Source of the DNA: Oscillospiraceae bacterium
GTDB taxonomy: Bacteria; Bacillota; Clostridia; Oscillospirales; Ruminococcaceae
Reading direction: 5' to 3'
Length of the DNA: 64,000 nt
Assembly (NCBI GenBank): GCA_021201135.1
Contig: JAJQGT010000008.1
Location: 1-64,000, forward strand
Position numbers and translations under genes: made by a program. Positions 17,109 through 24,305 of this stretch are shown in pieces (within the stretch, counting starts at the first letter, position 1; each line of letters begins with the position of its first letter). The notes under the pieces were generated by a model. The model did no database searches, was not told where the DNA came from, and saw only the letters and a program-made list of their open reading frames with translations.

Positions 17109-18290
17109 ATGTCTACATATATTGACCGTGCCGAGGGCGCACTTTATAAGACCTATTCCCGCTTCCCAGTTGTATTTGAACGGGGCGAGGGCGTAAGATT
17201 GTACGACGACAAGGGCACCGAATACCTCGATTTCGGAGCCGGAATCGCCGTTATGGGTCTCGGGTATCACTATCCCGGGGTCGACGAAGCGGCGAAGAGC
17301 CAGATTGACAAGCTCGTCCACACTTCCAACCTGTTTTATAACATCCCTGCAACCGAAGCGGCTGAAAAGCTGTTGAAAGTCTCGGAAATGGACAGGGTAT
17401 TCTTCACAAACAGCGGCACAGAAGCCATCGAGGGTGCCCTCAAGATTGCGAAGCGCCACGCCTATAATCGTGGACTGCCGAATGACTACGAAATTATCGC
17501 GATGGAGCACTCTTTTCATGGGAGAAGCCTCGGCGCTCTTTCCGTCACCGGCAACGCCCACTATCGCGAGCCGTTCGACCCGCTGATTCCGAATATAAAG
17601 TTCGCAGAGTACAACAACCTCGACAGCGTAAAAGCCCTGTGGAGCGGCAAGACCGCCGCAGTCATCATGGAGACGATTCAAGGCGAAGGCGGAATCTATC
17701 CCGCAACGGAAGAGTTCCTCAATGGTGTAAGAGCCCTCTGCGACGAGACCGGTGCGCTTCTCATCCTTGATGAAATCCAGTGCGGAATGGGCAGAAGCGG
17801 CAACATGTTCGCATGGCAGGCATACGGCGTCAAGCCCGACGTCATGACGGTTGCGAAGGCTCTCGGCAACGGCTTCCCGATTGGCGCTTTCCTCGCTCAG
17901 GGCGAAGCCGCAAACGCGATGACCGTCGGCGATCACGGCTCGACCTATGGCGGCAACCCCCTCGTCTGCGCCGTCGCTTCGAAGGTCCTTGACATCTATA
18001 AAGAAAAAGACATCCCCGGACATGTCAGAGTTGTCGGGGAATATCTCTGGAATAAGCTTGAAGAGCTAATGAACTCTTCCGATAAAATTGTCGCCCACCG
18101 CGGCAGAGGCTTGATTCAAGGTCTCGAGTTCAACACCCCCGTCGCGGACATCGTGAAGTCTGCGCTCATGGATGAGCATCTGGTTCTCATCTCCGCCGGC
18201 AAGAATGTTATAAGATTCGTCCCGCCGCTGATTATCACGGAAGCGGATGTGGATGAGATGGTGGAGAAGCTATTAAAAGTCTTGGCGTAA
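17109..18290 (+). CDS. argD: Acetylornithine aminotransferase ArgD
   Basis: PLP-dependent transfer of an amino group from glutamate to N-acetylglutamate semialdehyde. The PLP Lys is in TVAKALGNGFPIGAF, and LILDEIQCGMGRSG carries the Asp that holds the cofactor pyridine nitrogen. The glycine motif TNSGTEAIEGALK is present. I chose ATG 17109 because AAGGAG ends eight bases upstream; GTG 17100 is an in-frame alternative. The TAA stop (18288-18290) is formed at the left end (AAACCCCTC) of a palindromic element, so the element marks the end of the operon. Confidence 0.96.
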   Translation: MSTYIDRAEGALYKTYSRFPVVFERGEGVRLYDDKGTEYLDFGAGIAVMGLGYHYPGVDEAAKSQIDKLVHTSNLFYNIPATEAAEKLLKVSEMDRVFFTNSGTEAIEGALKIAKRHAYNRGLPNDYEIIAMEHSFHGRSLGALSVTGNAHYREPFDPLIPNIKFAEYNNLDSVKALWSGKTAAVIMETIQGEGGIYPATEEFLNGVRALCDETGALLILDEIQCGMGRSGNMFAWQAYGVKPDVMTVAKALGNGFPIGAFLAQGEAANAMTVGDHGSTYGGNPLVCAVASKVLDIYKEKDIPGHVRVVGEYLWNKLEELMNSSDKIVAHRGRGLIQGLEFNTPVADIVKSALMDEHLVLISAGKNVIRFVPPLIITEADVDEMVEKLLKVLA

Positions 18291-18420
18291 ACCCCTCAGT
18301 CTGCGCTTCGCGCATCCAGCTCCCCTTTCAGGGGAGCCTTTTTGCGTTCTATGTAACTTTTGACAGAATATAAAAAGCCTCCCCTGAAAGGGGAGGTGGC
18401 ACGAAGTGCCGGAGGGGTTT
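18289..18420. repeat. Full dispersed palindromic element between argD and the transporter gene
   Basis: 132 bp from AAACCCCTC to GAGGGGTTT. The left half has hairpin TGCGC/GCGCA (loop TTC) and GCTCCCCT/AGGGGAGC. A 40-nt AT-rich spacer follows. The right half has CTCCCCT/AGGGGAG and hairpin GGCAC/GTGCC (loop GAA). The two convergent genes end on either side; the hairpin followed by a T run may terminate argD transcription. Confidence 0.88.
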
Positions 18421-18421
18421 C

Positions 18422-19345
18422 CTATTCCGCCAGCCCTTCAGCAACCCCCATAACGAGTATACCCGCCATGACAATCGCGATGGCGATGTACTGCTTCGGG
18501 GTGAGCTTTTCTTTCAGGAAGATTCTTGAAAGGACTATCGAAACGATGCTGTATGCCGAGATGAGAGGCGCCGCGACGATGGCGTTGCCGCTCATGGCGT
18601 AGACATAGAAATACTGTCCGGCGGTCTCGAAGATTGCGGCGGCGACCTTGTCTCCCTGCTTCGGGAGGGCTATCTTCTCCTTCTTGATAACAAGAACATA
18701 GAACAAAAGAATCAGCGCGACAATCAGGAACGTCAGCATATAGGAGATGTTCGCGACGTCCTCGATGTTCTCTTCTGTAACGTCGACGAGCGGCGTGAGC
18801 TCAATATCGAGATAGAACGCGTCGAAGAAGGTTCCGAGTGCGTCAAGAACCGCATAGACGAGCGGGAAAATGAGCGCGACGAAGCCGTTGATATACTTTT
18901 TGTCGGTGTCTTTGACGTCCCCGACTTCCTGCCTCTCGAGGATTCCGATGTAGACAACGCCGATTGTGACGAGAATTACCGAAACGGCTGACATGAGGTC
19001 GAGGCTCTGCCCGAGGAAGATGATGCAGAGAATCGTGACGACTGCGCCCGAGGAATTTTCAACCGGCGAGCAGATGGAAAGCTCAAGATAACGAAGTCCC
19101 GCATAGCCGACGACCATCGAAATTATGTACATAAGCGAGGTCGGCAGATAGTAAATCAGGTTCAGCGGGTTGTAGTCAAACCCGTTTGCCACGAGCATGA
19201 TTATCGCCTGAATGCCCATGATGAGACCGACTGCGATGGCGGTCAGATAGTGACTGTATTTTTCGGTTTCGTCCGCACCCTTCTTATAGAACAGGTCGGC
19301 GGCACCCCAGAGAAGCGTCGTCAACAGCGTGAATAAAAACCACAT
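18422..19345 (-). CDS. EamA/DMT-superfamily transporter
   Basis: About ten membrane helices in two EamA-like halves, beginning WFLFTLLTTLLWGAADLFYKKGA and ending PKQYIAIAIVMAGILVMGVAE, as in drug/metabolite transporters. An acidic extracytoplasmic loop (VDVTEENIEDVANISY) sits in the middle. ATG 19345 follows GGGGGA; the earlier in-frame ATG would extend into the promoter. The substrate cannot be read from sequence. It has a strong promoter with a palindrome just after the -10, so expression is probably controlled by a repressor. Confidence 0.88.
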   Translation of the reverse strand: MWFLFTLLTTLLWGAADLFYKKGADETEKYSHYLTAIAVGLIMGIQAIIMLVANGFDYNPLNLIYYLPTSLMYIISMVVGYAGLRYLELSICSPVENSSGAVVTILCIIFLGQSLDLMSAVSVILVTIGVVYIGILERQEVGDVKDTDKKYINGFVALIFPLVYAVLDALGTFFDAFYLDIELTPLVDVTEENIEDVANISYMLTFLIVALILLFYVLVIKKEKIALPKQGDKVAAAIFETAGQYFYVYAMSGNAIVAAPLISAYSIVSIVLSRIFLKEKLTPKQYIAIAIVMAGILVMGVAEGLAE

Positions 19346-19382
19346 AATGTTAATCCCCCAACTAATAATAGTTTTCACAAAA

Positions 19383-19396
19383 GTGCAAGTTTGCAC
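19383..19396. promoter_or_regulatory. Candidate operator for the EamA transporter
   Basis: Perfect palindrome GTGCAA and TTGCAC separated by 2 nt, lying just downstream of the -10 box and so around +1, where repressor binding would block transcription. Confidence 0.5.
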
Positions 19397-19404
19397 GATT
19401 TGAA

Positions 19405-19433
19405 AGTATATCATAGTTGGGGGAGGTTGTCAA
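19405..19433 (-). promoter_or_regulatory. Promoter of the EamA transporter gene
   Basis: Minus-strand TTGACA, 17 nt, TATACT, about 60 nt upstream of the start codon. Close to consensus. Confidence 0.8.
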
Positions 19434-19453
19434 GAGCAACTTTTTCTCACTCT

Positions 19454-20200
19454 TCACAAACTCAATTCATAATCTACATCATCACCGAGGGCATTCTTAA
19501 GGGCTTCGGCTATTTCGTCTGCGCTCGATTCAAGATGCTCTTGCTCCTCTTCCGTCAGCTTCTCCACTCTGTAATCAAACGCCCGAATCCAGAGATAAAA
19601 GTCGTACAAATCGGTCGAGAGCCAGTCGGCGACAGTCGAGTCGTAGCCGAACCACTCCTCTTTTGCAAGCTTCGTATATACCGACGGCTTCGGGTTGCCG
19701 TTTCTCCAGCTGATATCCACATCGAAGCATGCTATTTCCGACTCGGAAAGAATTTCGCTCAGAATTCCGTCAATAAAAATCTTCCCGGCGTGCTCGTGGG
19801 CGATGAACATGAGCTGTTGAATCAACGCCTGCTTGGGGGTATACTTATTCCCGCTCTTTCTTAAGCTTATGAGATAGGTATGGTTGGTGATGGTGTATTC
19901 TTCCCCGTCGGATGTCGAAATTGTCCAGTTGCGATATTTATAATGCACGGTGTTCGTGCCCCACCTGTCGTATGTGGTCGATGCGATAAGCTCTTTTTCG
20001 GTCTCATCGCTGACAACTGTCCAGTTTCCCTCGCCGAAGAAATCGTCGAGCATCGGCTTATAGCGAACCACCCAGTTGCCGAAGTAGAGATAATTCGCGA
20101 GCCTCACGCCGCCATAGATTATGACAATTAGCAAAACGGCGGCTAAACCCAATAAGAAAGCTTTGAAGCTTCCTTGCTTTTTCACTTTTTCGCTTTCCAT
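19454..20200 (-). CDS. Membrane-anchored protein of unknown function
   Basis: 248 aa. A short basic N-terminus (ESEKVKKQGS) precedes one hydrophobic helix at about 13-33, so the rest is probably extracytoplasmic. The soluble part is rich in aromatic residues (WTVVSDETEK, YRNWTISTSDGEEY). It contains a helical stretch ALIQQLMFIAHEHAGKIF and ends with an acidic, Glu-rich helix. I do not recognise a family. A consensus promoter lies directly upstream (20237-20265) and AGGGGA precedes the ATG, so it is a real, separately expressed gene. Confidence 0.8.
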   Translation of the reverse strand: MESEKVKKQGSFKAFLLGLAAVLLIVIIYGGVRLANYLYFGNWVVRYKPMLDDFFGEGNWTVVSDETEKELIASTTYDRWGTNTVHYKYRNWTISTSDGEEYTITNHTYLISLRKSGNKYTPKQALIQQLMFIAHEHAGKIFIDGILSEILSESEIACFDVDISWRNGNPKPSVYTKLAKEEWFGYDSTVADWLSTDLYDFYLWIRAFDYRVEKLTEEEQEHLESSADEIAEALKNALGDDVDYELSL

Positions 20201-20236
20201 ATACAGAAGTCCCCTGCTAATATCGATTCACGAGTA

Positions 20237-20265
20237 AGTATAACACGCTCCGGGGACATTGTCAA
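20237..20265 (-). promoter_or_regulatory. Promoter of the unknown 248-residue protein gene
   Basis: Minus-strand TTGACA, 17 nt, TATACT. The -35 overlaps the ppk1 stop codon, so the promoter starts a new unit exactly at the end of ppx-ppk1. Confidence 0.78.
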
Positions 20266-22379
20266 GCTCTGAAAAATCTCCTGATTTTCGCCCACAGCCC
20301 GCTCTTGTGCTTTATCTCCTCCGCAAGCTGAGTCTCCTCCTGCTGAAAGATTTCCTGACAGCTTCTCGGGCTTGCCGAGTCCTTGATCCGGTGATAGGTC
20401 CCGTCGGGTGCCATCACACGGGCTTTCACGTTGTCGAGCCGGAGCTCGTCGATTATGTGAAGAAGGCGCTTGCGGGTCTCTTTGTCGGTGACGGGGCAGG
20501 CGACTTCAACCCTTCGCTCGGTATTTCTCGTCATAAAGTCCGCCGAGGCGATATAGAGCTTTGCGTCGTTCCCTCTGCCGAAGCAGTAGATTCTTGAGTG
20601 CTCAAGGTACTTGCCGACAATCGAGAAGACTTTGATGTTTTCCGTCAAGCCTTCAATCCCGGGTAAAAGACAGCAGATTCCACGGATATTCATGACAATC
20701 TCGACCCCCGCCTGAGACGCTTCGGCAAGCTTGTCGATAATCTCGCGGTCGGTGAGGAAATTGAGCTTCAGGAAGATATAGCCGTCCGATTTCTTCTCTA
20801 TCTCCTCGTCGATAAGCTCGATGACACGCTCCTTGAGACTGAACGGCGAGACGAGGAGATGCTGATACTTGCCGTCAAGGTTTGCGGTCGCCATGTTCTG
20901 GAAGAGCAAAGCCGCATCCTCGCCGATTTCCTGGTTGGCGGTCATGAGACTGAGGTCGGTATACTGCTTCGCGGTCTTCTCGTTATAGTTTCCGGTGCCA
21001 ATCTGGGTGATGTATCTGACGTTTCCGCCGCCACGGCGGCTATGCTCCCTCTTCGTGATGAGGCATATCTTCGAATGAACCTTGATGCCCTCGAAGCCAT
21101 AGAGGATGGTGCACCCCGCCTCCTCGAGCCGCTCCGCCCAATAGATGTTGTTCTGCTCGTCAAAGCGTGCCCGAAGCTCCATCAGAACGACGACATGCTT
21201 CCCATTTTCCGCGGCGGCGCAGAGGTATTCGACCAGCCTTGCCCCTGCGGCGAGGCGATAGATAGTAATCTTGATTGAGAGCACGCTCGGGTCGACCGAT
21301 GCCTCCGCAATCATCCGAAGAAACGGCTCCATCGACTCGTAGGGATAGAACATGAGGACGTCCTGCTTTTCGATTTGCGGGATAATCTTCTCGTTTTTAT
21401 TGAGATAGGGCGTGAAGTGCGGCTTGTAGACGGGGTCGCAAAGGGTCGCAACGCTTTCTTTTGGTAGCAAATCGCTGAGTGAGAATAAATAGTCAAGGTG
21501 AATCGGATATTTCATCGTGAAGACCTGCTCACGGCTGAGTGAAAGCGTCTTGCAAAGCGTCATGACGAGTTTTTCGCTGAGAGTCCCCTCGATTTCGAGA
21601 CGGACCGGCGCCAGACGCCTGCGCTTCTTCACTATCTTCTGCATAAGCCGCCTGAAATCGGTCTCGACATCGTATGCCTCGTCCTCGGGCGAGATGTCGG
21701 CGTTACGGGTGACGGAAATGATTGCTTTCTCGGTGATTTCATACTCGGGGAAGACAAGGCTTGCGAACTCGCAGAGAATGTCCTCCGTCAGAATAAAGTG
21801 CACTCCCCGCTCCTCGAGCCTTACGAACTTCGGAAGCTCATTCGGCACCGGAAGAATCCCGATGAGCTCCTGACCGTCCCGCTTGAGGGACAGGATTATA
21901 TTAAGCCCCTTGTTCGGCAGATGCGGGAAGGGGTTGTGCATGTCGACAATCTGCGGCGAAAGAATCGGTCGGGCTTCGTCCTCGAACCATAGCGTCACCT
22001 GCTTTTTCGCCTTCTCGCTAAGGTCTCCGTAGGAAAATCTGCATATGTTGCACGCCCGGCAGAGGGATTCCAATTCCGCCATGACTTTGTCGCGCTTTTT
22101 ATAAAGTGGTATCAGCGCCTTGAATATCGCCGAAAGCTGTTCCGAGGGCGTTTTGCCGGTCTTGTTGTCGACGTGGGTGTGCTCCTCCTTGAGTAAGCTC
22201 ATATCGTGAAGCGACCCGACGCGAACCATGAAAAACTCGTCGAGGTTGGAAGTGAAAATCGCCGCAAACTTGAGCCTCTCCATCAGCGGCACGCTCTCGT
22301 CCTTCGCCTCTTCGAGAACTCTTTCGTTGAACCTAAGCCAACTGAGCTCCCTGTCCTGAGTGTATCTTAAGTCTGTCAT
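20262..22379 (-). CDS. ppk1: Polyphosphate kinase 1
   Basis: Reversible transfer of ATP gamma-phosphate to polyphosphate. 705 aa with the four expected parts: N-terminal helical domain (YTQDRELSWLRFNERVL), a middle domain, and two phospholipase-D-like catalytic domains. The phosphorylated His is in VHSKICLIT, the second active-site His in EHSRIYCFGRG. ATG 22379 is used. Its ribosome site, GGAGGGGTTT, is the end of the dispersed element at 22380-22517. It follows ppx, forming a synthesis/degradation pair. Confidence 0.96.
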   Translation of the reverse strand: MTDLRYTQDRELSWLRFNERVLEEAKDESVPLMERLKFAAIFTSNLDEFFMVRVGSLHDMSLLKEEHTHVDNKTGKTPSEQLSAIFKALIPLYKKRDKVMAELESLCRACNICRFSYGDLSEKAKKQVTLWFEDEARPILSPQIVDMHNPFPHLPNKGLNIILSLKRDGQELIGILPVPNELPKFVRLEERGVHFILTEDILCEFASLVFPEYEITEKAIISVTRNADISPEDEAYDVETDFRRLMQKIVKKRRRLAPVRLEIEGTLSEKLVMTLCKTLSLSREQVFTMKYPIHLDYLFSLSDLLPKESVATLCDPVYKPHFTPYLNKNEKIIPQIEKQDVLMFYPYESMEPFLRMIAEASVDPSVLSIKITIYRLAAGARLVEYLCAAAENGKHVVVLMELRARFDEQNNIYWAERLEEAGCTILYGFEGIKVHSKICLITKREHSRRGGGNVRYITQIGTGNYNEKTAKQYTDLSLMTANQEIGEDAALLFQNMATANLDGKYQHLLVSPFSLKERVIELIDEEIEKKSDGYIFLKLNFLTDREIIDKLAEASQAGVEIVMNIRGICCLLPGIEGLTENIKVFSIVGKYLEHSRIYCFGRGNDAKLYIASADFMTRNTERRVEVACPVTDKETRKRLLHIIDELRLDNVKARVMAPDGTYHRIKDSASPRSCQEIFQQEETQLAEEIKHKSGLWAKIRRFFRA

Positions 22380-22517
22380 AAACCCCTCCACCATGCTCCG
22401 CATGGTCCCCCTCCCCTTTCAGGGGAGGCTTTTTTATATTCTTTAAAAAGTTATATAGAATCGCAATTAGGCTCCCCTGAAAGGGGAGCTGTCAGCCAAC
22501 GGCTGACTGAGGGGTTT
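22380..22517. repeat. Full dispersed palindromic element between ppx and ppk1
   Basis: 138 bp, termini AAACCCCTC and GAGGGGTTT. The left hairpin arms are CCATGC/GCATGG (loop TCC); the right are GTCAGCC/GGCTGAC (loop AAC). Both differ from other copies but pair perfectly. The left end gives ppk1 its Shine-Dalgarno; the right end encodes the last residues and stop codon of ppx. Confidence 0.9.
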
Positions 22518-23409
22518 CCCCGATTACGTTTTTCATAAGATACCCTTCCCGAACTCCGCACATGCTCACGGTTATCTCCTCGGCGTTCAGTGCCTTCGAG
22601 ACGGTCTCGAGGACGATAAGCCCGGGGATGATGGTGTGGATTCTGTCGGGGACGATTTTGAGAAGCTCGTGGACATTGTCGCTGTCCTGCTTCCTGATGC
22701 GCTTCAGAAGCATTTTGAGCTCTTCAACCGAGATTATATTGTAGTCGTCCGAGCGGCAGAAGAAGTGGTTTGCGGCCTGAGAAGCCGCCCGAACCGTCCC
22801 GCCGACCCCACAGATGTGGGCGGCAGGCGAAAGGTCAACGTTCGCACGCTCCAGCTGCTCCTCCACGGCTTTTTTAATCGCCTTTCGCTCGTCCTCTGTC
22901 GGATAGAAGCCCTTGACGTAGCGATTGAAGAGGTTCAGGCTTCCGATCGGCAGGCTGTAGGTCGAGAGGATTTTCCCGTCCTCATAACGAAGTATTTCGG
23001 TCGAACCGCCGCCAAGGTCAATCATAACACCCTTTTTGTGCGTAATCCCGAGGGTCGCTCCCGTAAAACTGAGAACCGCCTCTTCTTCGCCCGAAATGAC
23101 GTTGACCGGAATCCCCGTCTCATCAAGTATACTTGCGACGACCTCCTCGGTATTCGAGATGTTCCGAAGCGGAGCCGTCGCGAAAACGTGCATGCCCCTG
23201 ATGTCGAGGTTGTCAAGAAGCCTCTTGTACTCGGTCAGGGTCTTGCAGATAATTCTGACGCCCTCCGAAGGAAGCCTCCCGGACTTGATATAGCTTGCAA
23301 TTCCAGCCATAGTCTTTCTGTGCATGAGAAGCCGGTTCTCGCCGCCCTCACACTTATAAACCGACAGCCGTATGGTATTCGACCCGATGTCAACAATTCC
23401 GCAAATCAT
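22492..23409 (-). CDS. ppx: Exopolyphosphatase/GppA-type phosphatase
   Basis: ASKHA-fold phosphatase that removes terminal phosphate from polyphosphate, or hydrolyses pppGpp in GppA. Motifs: VDIGSNTIRLSVYKC at the start, the Glu in SGEEEAVLSF, the phosphate loop MIDLGGGSTEI and CGVGGTVRA. It is 305 aa, the short form without the C-terminal HD domain. The last eight or so residues (after VIGE) and the TGA stop are encoded by the palindromic element, so the native C-terminus appears to have been replaced. Pairing with ppk1 favours exopolyphosphatase. Confidence 0.92.
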   Translation of the reverse strand: MICGIVDIGSNTIRLSVYKCEGGENRLLMHRKTMAGIASYIKSGRLPSEGVRIICKTLTEYKRLLDNLDIRGMHVFATAPLRNISNTEEVVASILDETGIPVNVISGEEEAVLSFTGATLGITHKKGVMIDLGGGSTEILRYEDGKILSTYSLPIGSLNLFNRYVKGFYPTEDERKAIKKAVEEQLERANVDLSPAAHICGVGGTVRAASQAANHFFCRSDDYNIISVEELKMLLKRIRKQDSDNVHELLKIVPDRIHTIIPGLIVLETVSKALNAEEITVSMCGVREGYLMKNVIGETPQSAVG

Positions 23410-23505
23410 TGCCGCATTCCCCCATCTTTATATTTTAATCATATTCGGGATTATTATAAGCAATGATGTGTAAAGTTTGATAGCACGGGAGGGTTAAATT
23501 TGCGT

Positions 23506-23640
23506 AAACCCCTCCACCGGCTTCGCCGGTCCCCCTCCCCTTTCAGGGGAGGCTACTTGTGCTACCTAAATTGTTACATAGAAACGCAAATAGGCTCCCC
23601 TGAAAGGGGAGCTGTCACGCGGAGCGTGACTGAGGGGTTT
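23506..23640. repeat. Full dispersed palindromic element upstream of ppx
   Basis: 135 bp, AAACCCCTC to GAGGGGTTT. Left hairpin ACCGGC/GCCGGT (loop TTC), right hairpin GTCACGC/GCGTGAC (loop GGA), with two CCCCT/AGGGG stems around a 45-nt AT-rich centre. Confidence 0.88.
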
Positions 23641-23684
23641 CCGAATATTACCCTCGGTATACCCTCATTCACCCAAATAAAGAA

Positions 23685-23764
23685 TGTTGAAAACTCTGTG
23701 AGTTTGTTGAAAAGAAAAGCCCGAAATCAGGGGATTCTCAACATTTTCAACCGAGTTTTCAACA
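23685..23764. repeat. Inverted repeat with several TGTTGAAAA motifs
   Basis: Perfect 12-bp inverted repeats TGTTGAAAACTC (23685-23696) and GAGTTTTCAACA (23753-23764). Between them are another TGTTGAAAA (23705) and the related TCTCAACAT and TTTTCAACC. The 295 bases from 23641 to 23935 contain no credible gene. The motif faintly recalls relaxed DnaA boxes, but no exact TTATCCACA is present. Confidence 0.6.
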
Positions 23765-23881
23765 AAAATTCAAAGAATACCGATTGTAAATGAAAAAATA
23801 TGGCACCAAGCCTCGAAAAAGCTCGAATAATTTTCGGAGAAGATTATAGGTTTTCACCCCGGGATTTTTTGCGGTTTTGAC

Positions 23882-23923
23882 GAAAAAGAAAAGCCCGCCA
23901 CTCGGTTTCCCAAGTGACGGGCT
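23882..23923 (-). terminator. Intrinsic terminator of the GldG/DUF4340 gene cluster
   Basis: On the minus strand, a GC-rich stem of about 14 bp (arms starting AGCCCGTCAC and ending GTGGCGGGCT, one mismatch/wobble) with a GAAA-containing loop, followed by TTTTCTTTTT. It lies directly after the stop of the 90-residue gene. Confidence 0.88.
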
Positions 23924-23934
23924 CGTTTTGCGGG

Positions 23935-24207
23935 TTACCTCGTCGCCAACCAATCACGCGCCAGATCAATCGCCTCGAAGAGGCTCTTTTTCTCGGTCGT
24001 CTTGGTTATGCGCTCCATGACGGGGACGTTCTCGTCGGTCAGCATCCGATAAACCCTGACCTTCGTCGCGACGTCGACGTCGCCCTGCTTCTCGGAGGCG
24101 GCTATCTGCATATAGACAACTTCCTTGTCTCCCATGCTCCCGTAGTAGAGCTCGTTGCCCTTGCGAACAAGAGGCATGCCCTTGTATTCAAAAAACTGTT
24201 CTGCCAT
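23935..24207 (-). CDS. Conserved small protein of unknown function
   Basis: 90 aa, soluble, no signal. It starts MAEQFFEYKGMPLVRKGNEL and contains YYGSMGDKEVVYMQI, then a predicted strand-helix pattern and an amphipathic C-terminal helix with a Trp. AAAGGAA precedes the ATG and a strong terminator follows the stop, which supports a real gene. I recall similar short proteins in Clostridia without assigned function. It is last in the transcription direction of the GldA/F/G cluster but separated from it by a repeat. Confidence 0.75.
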   Translation of the reverse strand: MAEQFFEYKGMPLVRKGNELYYGSMGDKEVVYMQIAASEKQGDVDVATKVRVYRMLTDENVPVMERITKTTEKKSLFEAIDLARDWLATR

Positions 24208-24248
24208 AACATTCCGTTCCTTTCTTCAAAATGTAGTGCAAGGCACTC

Positions 24249-24305
24249 AAAGCCTCCCCTGAAAGGGGAGGGGGACCGCCGGCGAAGCCGGTGGTGGAGG
24301 GGTTA
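24249..24305. repeat. Half copy of dispersed palindromic element
   Basis: CTCCCCT/AGGGGAG hairpin, then hairpin CCGGC/GCCGG (loop GAA), with terminal GGAGGGGTTA. Its end supplies the TAA stop of the DUF4340 gene. Confidence 0.86.

Noticed and set aside
18289-18420. CRISPR-like repeats
   Set aside because: The repeated elements are scattered over the window, not in an array, and have palindromic halves rather than unique spacers.
23685-23764. Replication origin (DnaA boxes)
   Set aside because: No exact DnaA box, no dnaA/dnaN nearby, and the motif TGTTGAAAA differs from consensus.
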